Assembly: GCA_964247975.1 (NCBI GenBank)
Contig: CAXTWH010000001.1
Coordinates: 62,001-126,000, forward strand
Reading direction: 5' to 3'
DNA length: 64,000 nucleotides
Source of the DNA: KBS-96 sp964247975
GTDB taxonomy: Bacteria; Acidobacteriota; Terriglobia; Bryobacterales; Bryobacteraceae
In this document: piece by piece, positions 15,987 through 25,261 of the stretch
Numbering within the stretch: the first letter of the stretch is position 1
How the letters are laid out: each line of letters starts with the position of its first letter
Position numbers and translations under genes: made by a program
The notes under the pieces: generated by a model
Databases searched by the model: none
What the model saw: the letters and a program-made list of their open reading frames with translations, nothing else
Told to the model about the DNA's origin: nothing

Positions 15987-17270
15987 GTGGGGCGCAGATA
16001 TCAGGGCCGGTTTTTTTCGCTAGTGTTGTTTTTGTGCTTCCTGGCCGCGTTCGCTGTTATAGCGTATCCGCTGTATGTGATCCGGCCTTTTCGTCCGCAA
16101 GGCGCGCGAGAACTGGCCGTTGCTTTGTCGGTTCTGCGGGTTCGGCCGGTGATCGCGATTCTGAGTGTTGCGGTTTGCGTTATAGCTCTGGTGAGATACG
16201 TTACCCAGGAATCGCGGTTGTTACGCAGAACATTGGCCGTTCTCGGCACATTGGCAGTTTGCGGCGTGGCCTGGCTTTCGCGCATCAACGTGTATGAACT
16301 GATGTTCAATCCTGTTCAGCATCCTTCCTTTTCCGCCGCATCCCAATCGAAGCTGGAGGGAGATGAGAAGGTGATTGCCGTCAGCACGGGAGGAATGGCG
16401 CGGGCGTATCCGATTCGGATTGTGTCGTATCACCACATCATCAATGACGTGCTAGGCGGCGTGCCGATTGTTGCTACTTATTGAACGCTCTGCCACACCG
16501 GTCTGGTGTTACGCGGAGAAATTGACGGGTTGCGGCTCACGTTCCATTTGGCTGGAATTAATAATCAAAATTTCCTGATGCGCGACGAGCAGACGGGAAC
16601 TTACTGGCAGCAGATTAACGGCGCAGCAGTCGCGGGACCACTAGCCGGGCGGCATTTGCAGATTGTTTCATCCGACGAACTGACGTTCGCCTTATGGAAA
16701 GCGGAACAGCCGCGCGGCACCGTACTCAACGACGTAAGCGGATATGCCAAGCTTTATTCCCCGAAAGATTGGGATGTGGAGATGAAGAAAGCTCCAACGG
16801 TGTTGAGTTATGCCGAGCCCGGCTTAGCGCCGCGAGACCTGATGTTAGGGATTAAGGCGTTTGGCGCAAGCCGCGCATTTCCTTACGAAGAAGTTCTGCG
16901 CCAAAAGCTGATACAAGACCGTGTGGGATCTCAGCCGGTGATTCTGGTGACAGGACCAGATAAACAATCAGTGCGAGTGTTTCAACAAACGGTGCGCGGA
17001 TTGAGCGAAACGCCCGAGTTTTACCGGGTGATGGAAGACGATCCTAAAGTTCCATTAGCGGTGAAGGCGCACGCTGTTCTGATGACTGATTCCGCCACAG
17101 GAAGCCAGTGGAATTTTGAAGGCTGCGCGATCGACGGCAAGTTGAAAGGCACTTGCCTCGAACGAGTGGATGTCATCAAGGATTACTGGTTCGACTGGCG
17201 GCATTATCATCCCGATACAACCGTCTTCGGACGTAAACGCGCTCGCACAGTATCTTCGAAAAACCGCTAG
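15987..17270 (+). CDS. DUF3179 membrane-anchored protein with in-frame TGA at the conserved Cys: candidate selenoprotein
   Basis: One open frame interrupted by a single TGA at 16482-16484; read through, it gives 427 residues. GAGG lies 8 nt before the GTG start. Three hydrophobic segments lie within residues ~8-105, followed by a DUF3179 domain: AYPIRIVSYHHIINDVLGG, VPIVATY-[TGA]-TLCHTGLV, then TYWQQINGAAVAGPLAG. In DUF3179 the TGA position is the first Cys of TYCxLC. Codon 166 is therefore a candidate selenocysteine giving a UxxC redox pair with C169. The 261 codons after the TGA are intact and family-like, which argues against old decay, and a SECIS-like hairpin follows. The alternative is a fresh Cys-to-stop nonsense mutation. 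The biochemical function of DUF3179 is unknown. Confidence 0.75.
16485..16516 (+). promoter_or_regulatory. Candidate bacterial SECIS hairpin directly after the TGA
   Basis: A 5-bp helix, ACACC at 16495-16499 with GGTGT at 16505-16509, closes the 5-nt loop GGTCT (16500-16504). A lower helix CGC/GCG (16486-16488 with 16513-16515) can extend it across an internal loop. The loop starts with GG, as bacterial SECIS models require, and matches the loop I recall for E. coli fdhF. The helix starts 10 nt after the TGA and the loop 15 nt after, slightly close compared with known examples. The hairpin lies inside coding sequence, as bacterial SECIS elements do. Confidence 0.5.
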
Positions 17271-17471
17271 GGTCAGCGAGCATTTTTGAACCGGGAAAAT
17301 CGGAATTAAAGACGCTGGTACGGATGTATCAGTAAAGCCTCGATTTCAAGCCCGGATAGTAACATCAGTTTCACGTTTCTTCGAAGAGTGAAGATGCGAA
17401 CCGCAAAACTTTCCCTTCGAACACTGCCCGCAAAGTTAGAAAAACTTCTTTTCTTCTACTACACTACGGAA

Positions 17472-19538
17472 ATGCCGTTTTTCCGCACTTCTCTCATGCT
17501 CTTATTCTTACAGTGGGTGGTAGCGGGAGCTGATCTTCCCGCGACGCTGCCCGCCACTCCTGAAAAACCAGTTACCGATGTTTTACATGGCGTTAGCATT
17601 GTTGACAAGTATCGCTGGCTCGAAAATCAAGAAAGTCCGGAAACGCGCCAGTGGATCGGACAACAACAAAGTTACACAAACGCCTATCTAGCCGCGCTTC
17701 CTGACCGCCCGGCGATTCAACAACGTTTGAGCGAGTTGATGCGCGTTGATGAATACGATCTTCCTTCGGTCCGAAAAGATAGAGAGTTTTTCCTGCGTCA
17801 TCCCGGCAACCAAAACCAGAATCAGCTCTGCCTGCGCCAAGGCTCAACCGGTAAGGATGAAGTACTGGTAGATGGAAATTTGCTGGGCGGCGGACATCCC
17901 GTGACGGTACGGCTTTTGGATGTTTCGCAAGACGGCACACTGGTGCTTTACGGCCTGCAGGAAGGAGGGCAGGATGAAACGACCCTGCATTTTCTGGACG
18001 TTAACACGCGTAAGACTTCGGCAGAAACCATTCCGAAAGCGGTGTACCTGACAGCATCCCTGCTGCCCGACCGGAGCGGGCTTTACTATGCAAAGAAGCT
18101 TTCCCGGGGCCTTCGGCTCTTTTTTCATCGCATGGGAACAGATCCCGCTACGGACCAGCTTGTTTTTGGCGAACGCTACGGACCAGAAACTTTTATTACC
18201 GCCCAGATAAGTTATGACGGACGATGGCTGATCGCACTCGCAACGACGGGCTTTGGCCTCAAAAGTGAAGTTTATGTCATGCGCCTCAACAAAGATCGAG
18301 AGCTGCGGCCCGTTATCACCGGCCTGGACGGTGAGTTTGCGCCTGACTATTACGACGACCACTTATATGTGAACACAACCTGGAAGGCGGCCAATCGACG
18401 CATCTTCGTGCTTGACTTGAACCATCCCGCACAAGCCAACTGGAAAGAAGTGCTTCCCGAACAGAAAGACCGTCTTGAAAATGCAATGCTCGTGGGAGGA
18501 AAGCTGTGCGCGGTTTATCTTCACAATGCCGTTTCCCAGGCAGCCCTGTACAAGCTCAACGGCGAGCGGGAACGCGATCTGCCATTACCCACGCTCGGCT
18601 CAGTTAACATTGCGGGCGAAGCAGATCAAGACCGAATGTTTTATTCATTCGAGTCTTTTGCCTTGCCTCCGGTTAATTATGAGTACAACGTAGCCACTAA
18701 CACTCAGTCGGTCTGGTGGAAAGCTCCGGCGGTCGGCCATTTTGACCAGTTTCTGGTGAAGCAGGTCTGGTATGAGAGCAAAGACCACACCTCGATTCCG
18801 ATGTTTCTCATCCACCGCAAGGACTTGAAGCTGGACGGTTCCGCTCGTGTGCTTTTATCTGCTTACGGCGGATTTGACATCAGCCTCACACCGTCATACG
18901 ACCAGCTCACAGCCTATTGGGTGGAGCAAGGGGGAGTGATGGCGGTGGCGAATCTGCGCGGAGGGGGTGAATTCGGGGAACGCTGGCACAAAGCCGGGAT
19001 GCTGCAAAACAAACAGAACGTTTTTGATGATTTCGAAGCTGCTGCGGAGTACCTCGAACGGAACGGTTATACGCGCGCCTCCCGGCTTGCTATTGAAGGC
19101 GTATCGAATGGGGGATTGCTGGTAGGAGCGGCCCTAGTGCAACGACCCGACCTGTTCGGGGCAGTGGTGTGTTCTTATCCGCTGCTTGACATGATCCGGT
19201 ACGATCAGTTCAAAGCGGCCCAATGGTGGGTCACTGAATATGGCTCCAGCCAGAACAAGGAACAGTTTGCTTATCTGCTTCAGTATTCGCCTTACCATCA
19301 TGTTCAAAAAGGCGTGAAGTATCCTGCTGTTCTTTTTGTGACTGGCGATGGAGATACGCGCGTGGATCCGCTGCACGCCCGTAAAATGACGGCACTGATG
19401 CAGAGTTCCACCGGATCCGCTCATCCGGTTCTGCTGAAATACGATACGTCGTCCGGGCATTCAGGAGGGAAGCCGCTGGACATCCGCATTCGCGATACTG
19501 CGGATCTGATTCTGTTCTTGAACAATGAACTGAAGTAA
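17472..19538 (+). CDS. Prolyl oligopeptidase family serine peptidase (S9A), secreted
   Basis: 688 residues from the ATG at 17472, chosen because a signal peptide (MPFFRTSLMLLFLQWVVAGA) begins there; the frame is open from 17388. An N-terminal beta-propeller domain (from PVTDVLHGVSIVDKYRWLEN) is followed by an alpha/beta-hydrolase domain. The catalytic Ser is in EGVSNGGLL (S545). The Asp lies in the GDGDTRVDPLHA stretch and the His in DTSSGHSGGK. The enzyme cleaves after proline in short peptides, probably in the periplasm. It lies about 200 bp after the DUF3179 gene. Family assignment is secure; the peptide substrate is unknown. Confidence 0.92.
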   Translation: MPFFRTSLMLLFLQWVVAGADLPATLPATPEKPVTDVLHGVSIVDKYRWLENQESPETRQWIGQQQSYTNAYLAALPDRPAIQQRLSELMRVDEYDLPSVRKDREFFLRHPGNQNQNQLCLRQGSTGKDEVLVDGNLLGGGHPVTVRLLDVSQDGTLVLYGLQEGGQDETTLHFLDVNTRKTSAETIPKAVYLTASLLPDRSGLYYAKKLSRGLRLFFHRMGTDPATDQLVFGERYGPETFITAQISYDGRWLIALATTGFGLKSEVYVMRLNKDRELRPVITGLDGEFAPDYYDDHLYVNTTWKAANRRIFVLDLNHPAQANWKEVLPEQKDRLENAMLVGGKLCAVYLHNAVSQAALYKLNGERERDLPLPTLGSVNIAGEADQDRMFYSFESFALPPVNYEYNVATNTQSVWWKAPAVGHFDQFLVKQVWYESKDHTSIPMFLIHRKDLKLDGSARVLLSAYGGFDISLTPSYDQLTAYWVEQGGVMAVANLRGGGEFGERWHKAGMLQNKQNVFDDFEAAAEYLERNGYTRASRLAIEGVSNGGLLVGAALVQRPDLFGAVVCSYPLLDMIRYDQFKAAQWWVTEYGSSQNKEQFAYLLQYSPYHHVQKGVKYPAVLFVTGDGDTRVDPLHARKMTALMQSSTGSAHPVLLKYDTSSGHSGGKPLDIRIRDTADLILFLNNELK

Positions 19539-19653
19539 GTCCTATCGTTAGAGATGAATGGTTAGGTTTGAGTGGGTTTCGCTTTCTATGTGCAACAGAA
19601 CCCCGGTCCGCGTATTCTCACGATATGATCAGAACACGACGGCCAGCGATCCC

Positions 19654-20220
19654 ATGCTTTTCCTAACGCCGGAGCAGTACCTGACCCACGAGCGCCAAGC
19701 CGAGTTCCGTAGTGAATACTGGCATGGCCAGTTGTTCGCGATGGCGGGCGCGAGCCGCTACCACAACAGGACTGCGGGTAATTTGTATGCCGCCCTGCAC
19801 GTCGGGTTGCGTAACACGGCATGCCGCCCGTATCAAGCAGACATGCGAGTGCATGTTCCGGCTACCGGCTTATACACTTATCCAGATGTACTGGCGACCT
19901 GCGGCACGGAACAGTTTCTCGATGCCGAAGCCGACACGCTCCTGAATCCGGTGCTGGTAATTGAAGTTTTATCGGAAGCCACCAAGAATTACGATCTGGG
20001 CGGCAAGTTCGAGAATTACCGGTCGATTCCGTCATTTCGGGAGTATCTCACCGTGGAGCAGGATCGTATCGGCGTCAGTCACTGGACACGCCCCGAAGAA
20101 GGCTTATGGCTTCTGCGCGAATGGCGCGATCCGCTCAGCGCCATTCGACTCGTTTCAGTACCATTGGTGCTGAGCATCGCGGATATTTACAATAATGTGT
20201 GGGACACTCCGGACGCTTAG
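19654..20220 (+). CDS. Uma2 family (DUF820) PD-(D/E)XK-like nuclease fold protein
   Basis: 188 residues from the ATG at 19654, where family similarity starts (MLFLTPEQYLTHERQAEFRS); the frame is open from 19558. The Uma2 landmarks are present: an early Glu in SEYWHGQLFAMAG, the Asp in YTYPDVLA, and the E-x-K-like core in VLVIEVLSEATKNYDLGGK. The fold is that of restriction endonucleases. The family is strongly expanded in cyanobacteria and acidobacteria, with no established role. It stands alone after the peptidase gene. Confidence 0.8.
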   Translation: MLFLTPEQYLTHERQAEFRSEYWHGQLFAMAGASRYHNRTAGNLYAALHVGLRNTACRPYQADMRVHVPATGLYTYPDVLATCGTEQFLDAEADTLLNPVLVIEVLSEATKNYDLGGKFENYRSIPSFREYLTVEQDRIGVSHWTRPEEGLWLLREWRDPLSAIRLVSVPLVLSIADIYNNVWDTPDA

Positions 20221-20337
20221 AAGTGAACGAACCGGTACGAGTGGAGTTTTTCAGAATGTTTTGTATGTTTGCTTCGAAGAATCGGAGCCAAAGTTTTTGT
20301 TGCGTAATTGCCCATGCAAATAAATTCATAAGCATGC

Positions 20338-20727
20338 TTGCAACAATTTCATAGACTCCGCTGGTATCCCATTGACTCCCGCTATCGCGTTAAGGCGAAG
20401 CGGTTTCGCTACGCGACCGATCACACAGTGGCAATACCAACCAAGACCGGTCAAATCAGCAGCGCAACAGCTCTAGATGATGCGGAGTTTAAAACATCAA
20501 ACAAAACCGTCCGTCTTGAAGGGTTTAAAGCAATCGAAGAATCAGTGTATTTTTTGTTCCGCGACGTAACCAGCAGAACCACCATTTATGGCGCTGGCCG
20601 TGAACTCTCTCCAGCGATTCCGTCACATGGGAGCGTGGTTCTAGACTTCAACGAAGCGACGACCCCTCCCTGCGCTTACACTTCCTTTGCAATTACTTCT
20701 TACAATCATCATAAAATTGTTTTCTGA
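20338..20727 (+). pseudogene. 5'-truncated DUF1684 remnant
   Basis: The reading frame (about 129 codons) starts in the middle of a DUF1684 protein. RLRWYPIDSRYRVKAKRF matches the usual central F.GLxWYPVDPxYRV segment, and TIYGAGRELSP and VVLDFNEATTPPCAYT match the C-terminal signature YGAGRxL...LDFNxAYNPPCAYT. The N-terminal half and any proper start are missing. The end (SFAITSYNHHKIVF) diverges from the conserved PLPPxENxL ending and stops early. I read it as a decayed gene rather than a short functional one. Confidence 0.65.
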
Positions 20728-20895
20728 GGCCTCCGACACTGATTTCCAAGGAATTTTTCCGCGAGGAATTCAGTAGCCAAGTCCGTAGAGGGGTATAGCG
20801 TAAGGGCCGTTGGCAGAATTGTCGTGCAAGGCTAGAATCGCGCTTCGCCAGCCTATCACTGAAGGCTTGTAAGCAAAGCTTATGGCGCAGGTGTG

Positions 20896-21126
20896 TTAAG
20901 GTGCGAGCACGGCATTACAAGTATTGGCCGTGATAAAGAAATCCTGGCTGTCCGTTCCTTCTATAACAATGTCGGCGAAGCGGACCCGCTCTGAACCATC
21001 AGCGTAAATGTAGATGGTTCCCGCGTCACTCGTCCGGCCGATTGGATAAGTACCCAGATACCAGGAAAGATTGGAAATCCGCAAAGAGGAAGTAGATTGA
21101 TGATATGCAACCGTGTTGCCTGCACT
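20896..21126 (-). pseudogene. Fragment of a choice-of-anchor D (ASH-domain) protein
   Basis: An open stretch of about 76 codons preceded in frame by TGA TAA and without a credible start. Its end (IEGTDSQDFFITANTCNAVLAP) matches the middle of a choice-of-anchor D repeat, where the sequence normally continues into GxSCxVxVxFxP. It stops immediately after LAP. It is a remnant of a secreted repeat protein like the one at 13317. Confidence 0.5.
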
Positions 21127-21146
21127 TTATCAGGCGAGTTGTTGAA

Positions 21147-21989
21147 TTACGGGGCAGTCTTTGGTTCCAAAACGAAGTTGAGAACATGAGCTAAACGGAG
21201 GCCAGCGAGGGCCAGACGGCGATCAACAACAGTGATTTCATGTTGAAAGTAAAGTTCGTCGGCCAGGCCATTGGTTTCGAGCAGCGCGCCTTCGGCGGCC
21301 TGGTGCGATTCGTTGGCCCAATCGCGCGGCGTGCCTTCCGGCAGCAGGTCGAGGCGGTCGCGAGCAATCATGATTTCAAGACGCTGCGTGTAAGACTGTT
21401 CATTGGGTTCGGCATGTTCGATCAGGCCGGAATCCCAGAGTCCGTGCAGATTGCACAGGCGATCGGGACCGCAGTTCGCACTGCCAAACTGAATGATCTT
21501 GATTTCGTTGCCGCCGCGCCCTTCAGCCATCGCGTGCATGGGCTGGTGGAGGTCGCCGGTGAAATGGACCAGGTACTTCAGAGCTTCGACGCGGGCGGCT
21601 TTCGGCTGCGAAGCATCAGCAGCAATGCGGGCGAACATATCAATGCGGTCCACCGCGCAGTTGTGATGGTCGGCATTAGCGGCCGCTTCCGGGTGAGCGG
21701 CGTCGGGTTGAAAGCAATCGCGTTCTTCATCGAAGAAAGCGGCACTGCGCGGGATGGAAACATAATGCCAGCCAGCGGTTTCAGGATGGTCTTTGCGAAT
21801 CTCGTCCGGCCAGGTGGAAATTCCCACCAGAGTTTCCTGTTCGAGCAAAGCGGCCAGTTGTGTTTTGGCCACGGCGGTTAAGTGGTTTTGAGCGAGAAGA
21901 GCAATAATGTGATGCCCTTCGCGTCCCCAGGCAAACATGTGCGTTGGGAGCGAGAGCAGGAGGACAATTGAGAATACTTTTAACAACAT
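21147..21989 (-). CDS. S1/P1-type zinc-dependent nuclease, secreted
   Basis: 280 residues from the ATG at 21989; the frame is open further upstream, but the signal peptide begins here (MLLKVFSIVLLLSLPTHMFA). Cleavage would expose W21, the N-terminal tryptophan whose amino group binds zinc in this family, followed by GREGHHIIA. Other zinc-site motifs are STWPDEIR, WHYVSIP, LVHFTGDLHQPMHA and NLHGLWDSGL. The enzyme degrades single-stranded DNA and RNA in the periplasm or outside, probably for phosphate or nucleotide scavenging. It starts 25 bp after the receptor gene at 22015, in the same direction, so the two are likely co-transcribed. Confidence 0.9.
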   Translation of the reverse strand: MLLKVFSIVLLLSLPTHMFAWGREGHHIIALLAQNHLTAVAKTQLAALLEQETLVGISTWPDEIRKDHPETAGWHYVSIPRSAAFFDEERDCFQPDAAHPEAAANADHHNCAVDRIDMFARIAADASQPKAARVEALKYLVHFTGDLHQPMHAMAEGRGGNEIKIIQFGSANCGPDRLCNLHGLWDSGLIEHAEPNEQSYTQRLEIMIARDRLDLLPEGTPRDWANESHQAAEGALLETNGLADELYFQHEITVVDRRLALAGLRLAHVLNFVLEPKTAP

Positions 21990-22014
21990 GATCGATGCCG
22001 GATTTCGCTTCGGT

Positions 22015-25000
22015 TTAGAATTCGATTCGGATGCTGGCTTGCGCGCGGCGGGCATTGGTGCCGTCAGGAAATCCGGAAGATTGGGTGTACAGGCCGAAAC
22101 CATTAGCCGGTTGAAAGTTGAAGCCATTCAAATTGTATTGTCGGCTGTTGAGGCTGGTGTAGGTGATGGTGTTCGTCAGATTGAAGACTTCGAAGTTCAG
22201 CGTGACGCGATAACGCTCCGTGAAGGGAAGCATTTTGGTGAGGCGCACGTCCGTTCGATAAGAATCAGGAAGGCGGAGATTGCTAGGCGCCAGGAATGGC
22301 ACGCGATTGGAACCGCCGAAGCCGCTAGGGGTACTGGAGGGGTAAGCTAATTGCTGCCCAGCGCCGAGACCAGCAGACGCTAACTGGGCAGTTGTCAAGG
22401 CACTAGTGACGGAAACGCTGGAAGTGACCGGTTGGCCGGTGGCAATGGTGGTGATATCCGCCAGTTGCCAGTTATTAACAAGAAAGCGAGCCAGCACGCT
22501 GCTGCTTTTCATGAATGTCGGCGAGTAGATCCAGTTGATGACCAAACGCTGGCGCTGATCGAGGGCGCTATCACCGCGATCGGCCCGGTAATTACCGTTG
22601 TACAGATTGCTAGGCGCGTTGTTGCCGAAGAACAGATTATTTCCCGCTGCGCCCAGATTGTAATCGATGGCATGGGACCAGGTATAAGCAAGACTGCCTT
22701 CCAATCCGTGGGACAGTCGCCGCTGGACCTGAACGGCGAGCGCGTTGTAAGAACTTTGGCCTCCGTTTTCAACTTGAAGGATGCGCGCGTAGCGGCGGTC
22801 GATGCGGTCGCTATCCAGGTAAACCGGCGAAACGAACGTGCCGACAATATTATTGGCGGCATCGCGGATGTTGAAAGTCACGTTGTGATTGGGAGTGGTG
22901 GGAAGGTTCAAATCCCGCGTCGAGAGAAGCTGAACCGCGTTGCTCCAAAGATAACTGACGGTGATGCTCGTGTTTCTTCCGATCGCCTGTTGAACTCCGA
23001 AATCAGCTTGCTGGCTGTAGGGCGTGCGCAGGTTCGGAGCAGCGAAGCCTACAACGGCAGCGCCGGCACCGGCAGAGGGCGGAGCAGTCAACAGATTCGG
23101 AAAGACGGGGCCGCTCGCAATCTGCGCGGTATTGCTGAGACTGAAGGACTGCTGGTACAGGTTGTTGGTTGTAAACAGAGAATTGGTCATAGCGCCCGGA
23201 TAGCGGCCATAAAACAGGCCATAGCCGGAGCGGATTACGGTTGTATTTTTGTTCAGGCTCCAGGCAAAACCCACGCGCGGGGCGAAGTTCAGCGGATCGT
23301 TGGGAATGCGACCGGTTTGCGGATAATCCGGGTTGGTCAGCGGGGGCTTGGGGAAGAACGTAGTTTCGTAACGGAGGCCATAATAGAGGGTCAGATTCGG
23401 AAGAACCTTGAACTGGTCCTGGGCGTAAAGACTCAGTTCATTGTAGGTGGCGTCAACGGCTCGATTGCCGAATGCCTGGCTGTAGCTAGTATAACGGCGG
23501 CCATTGGCGGTGTTGCCGGAATAATCAAGCGCAAAGGCGTTCGCATTAGAGTAATTATAGGATCCGTTGCCGTTCACCAATTGATTGGTATAGTCCTCGG
23601 TATTGAAGTAATCAACGCCGAACTTCAAGTTATGTTTTCCTACGGTATGGGAAAAGTTGTCGGCGACTTCGTAGCGGTTTTCGCTGGGCTGAATACGCGG
23701 AATATAATTTGCGCCGCCGATGGCAACGCCGTTGACTGATAAGCTTAAAGGCCCAAAAACCGGATCAAGCAGGCTCGGAGTGACCGCATCATATTGGCGA
23801 TCTTTAAACCAGCCGAAACGCGCTTCATTCACGGAGTTCGGGGTAGGAATGTAAGTCCAGGCAGCGCGGCCGTAGCGGACGTTCACATCGTCATAGCCAT
23901 TGCCGCTGAGCGCCCCGCCGCTAGTGACCACAGCGCCGGTTTGAATGCCGTTCGGCGAGTAGAAATGCTGATAGTTAAGATCGAAGCTAAGCGAGTTCAG
24001 GTCGTTTAAACGATAATCAATTTTGCCGATGGCGGTGTCCTGGTCAGCGCTGCGAGGGATCGTTCCAAAGAAGCGTTTTAATGTGCCATTAATTGCGGCG
24101 CATTGGGCTGGGCTGGCAGCCGGGTTGCCATTGCTCGCAACACCGCAACCGTTCCAGGTTTCCGTAATGCTGTTGACGGCTGATGGATTGATAATGCTCG
24201 AAACCAGCGGAAACTCACGTCGCTGTTCTTCGGTGTTTAAAAAGTAGAACAGTTTATCTTTGATAATCGGGCCGGCCAGGCTGCCGCCGAACTGATGACG
24301 GTATTCGGAAGGATTAATGGTGGAAAAAGGATCGCGGGCGTCGAGCGTGCGATTGCGGAAGAACCAAAATGCGGTGCCATGAAAATCGTTGCTGCCGCTG
24401 CGAGTGATGGTGTTGACCACGCCGCCTAATGCGCGTCCGTACTCGGCGGTGTAGCCGTCGCTCAGTACTTGAAATTCCTGTACGGCATCCTGGGAAATTT
24501 GCGTGGGGATGCGGGTACGTCCGGCATTCTCGTTATAAAAAGAATCGGTGGTGTCGTTGCCGTCGGTCATAAAGTTGTTGCCGCCGGGAATGCCCCGAAA
24601 ACTTAACAGGCCAAAGGTGCCGTCCGGCACAACACCGGGTGTCAACAGCACGAAGGAATCAACACGACGCCCGTTGATGGGCAGATTGTCAATCTGATGC
24701 TGCGTAACATTCTGGGAAACGTCGATTTTGTCTTCAACAATAGGCGCCACATCCTGCACATCAACTTGAGTGGTGCTGCTTTTCACGGAAAGCGCAACCG
24801 GAAAATTGACGTTCTGGCCCACCAGCAGAGTGATGTTCTCTTGTTTAAATTCCGAGAATCCGGCTGCGTTCACCGTGACCTGATACCCACTGTTTGGCGG
24901 AAGCGTGGGTGCATTAAAGACGCCGCCACCGGTGGTTTTGAGATCGCGATGAATGCCGAGTTTCTGGTTATCGATAACAACTTGGGCATTCGGCACGGCA

Positions 25001-25119
25001 GCGCCTGATGTATCGGTAACGGAGCCGGAAATGGCGCTGTACCCGGCCGAGGTTTGCGCGGCCGCCAAGGCTGCAAAAGCAAACAGGCACACGAATAACT
25101 TGTAAGACGGAAGACTCAT
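22015..25119 (-). CDS. Oar-like TonB-dependent outer-membrane receptor with carboxypeptidase regulatory domain
   Basis: 1034 residues. A signal peptide (to about AAAQT) is followed by a carboxypeptidase-regulatory-like domain (ISGSVTDTSGAAVPNAQVVI). The plug contains NLPINGRRVDSFVLLTPG and VNTITRSGSNDFHGTAFW, and the barrel ends RRAQASIRIEF. It is shorter than, and clearly different from, the receptor at 7506. It is followed 25 bp later by the S1/P1 nuclease gene. A joint role, with the nuclease making fragments that the receptor imports, is plausible but unproven. Such receptors in this phylum are often paired with secreted hydrolases. Confidence 0.85.
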   Translation of the reverse strand: MSLPSYKLFVCLFAFAALAAAQTSAGYSAISGSVTDTSGAAVPNAQVVIDNQKLGIHRDLKTTGGGVFNAPTLPPNSGYQVTVNAAGFSEFKQENITLLVGQNVNFPVALSVKSSTTQVDVQDVAPIVEDKIDVSQNVTQHQIDNLPINGRRVDSFVLLTPGVVPDGTFGLLSFRGIPGGNNFMTDGNDTTDSFYNENAGRTRIPTQISQDAVQEFQVLSDGYTAEYGRALGGVVNTITRSGSNDFHGTAFWFFRNRTLDARDPFSTINPSEYRHQFGGSLAGPIIKDKLFYFLNTEEQRREFPLVSSIINPSAVNSITETWNGCGVASNGNPAASPAQCAAINGTLKRFFGTIPRSADQDTAIGKIDYRLNDLNSLSFDLNYQHFYSPNGIQTGAVVTSGGALSGNGYDDVNVRYGRAAWTYIPTPNSVNEARFGWFKDRQYDAVTPSLLDPVFGPLSLSVNGVAIGGANYIPRIQPSENRYEVADNFSHTVGKHNLKFGVDYFNTEDYTNQLVNGNGSYNYSNANAFALDYSGNTANGRRYTSYSQAFGNRAVDATYNELSLYAQDQFKVLPNLTLYYGLRYETTFFPKPPLTNPDYPQTGRIPNDPLNFAPRVGFAWSLNKNTTVIRSGYGLFYGRYPGAMTNSLFTTNNLYQQSFSLSNTAQIASGPVFPNLLTAPPSAGAGAAVVGFAAPNLRTPYSQQADFGVQQAIGRNTSITVSYLWSNAVQLLSTRDLNLPTTPNHNVTFNIRDAANNIVGTFVSPVYLDSDRIDRRYARILQVENGGQSSYNALAVQVQRRLSHGLEGSLAYTWSHAIDYNLGAAGNNLFFGNNAPSNLYNGNYRADRGDSALDQRQRLVINWIYSPTFMKSSSVLARFLVNNWQLADITTIATGQPVTSSVSVTSALTTAQLASAGLGAGQQLAYPSSTPSGFGGSNRVPFLAPSNLRLPDSYRTDVRLTKMLPFTERYRVTLNFEVFNLTNTITYTSLNSRQYNLNGFNFQPANGFGLYTQSSGFPDGTNARRAQASIRIEF

Positions 25120-25261
25120 AGAAAAAGAAACCCTGCTTCCAAGTTAGCGAAAGAATGTGACAACGGATTTTCAGGTTAACTGCAATTGTCTTACAGCATG
25201 GCTCGGAGAACCACTGTTACGGAGAAGCATTTTTTACATCTGATTCAGTTTCGCTTGCCGT

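Noticed and set aside
16482..16484. Plain nonsense mutation as the default reading of the DUF3179 TGA
   Set aside because: Not excluded, but given less weight because the stop hits exactly the catalytic-type Cys, a SECIS-like hairpin follows, and the rest of the gene shows no decay.
22432..23739. Long open frame (435 codons) on the + strand
   Set aside because: It lies wholly antisense inside the receptor gene at 22015-25119 and lacks any recognisable domain or start context.
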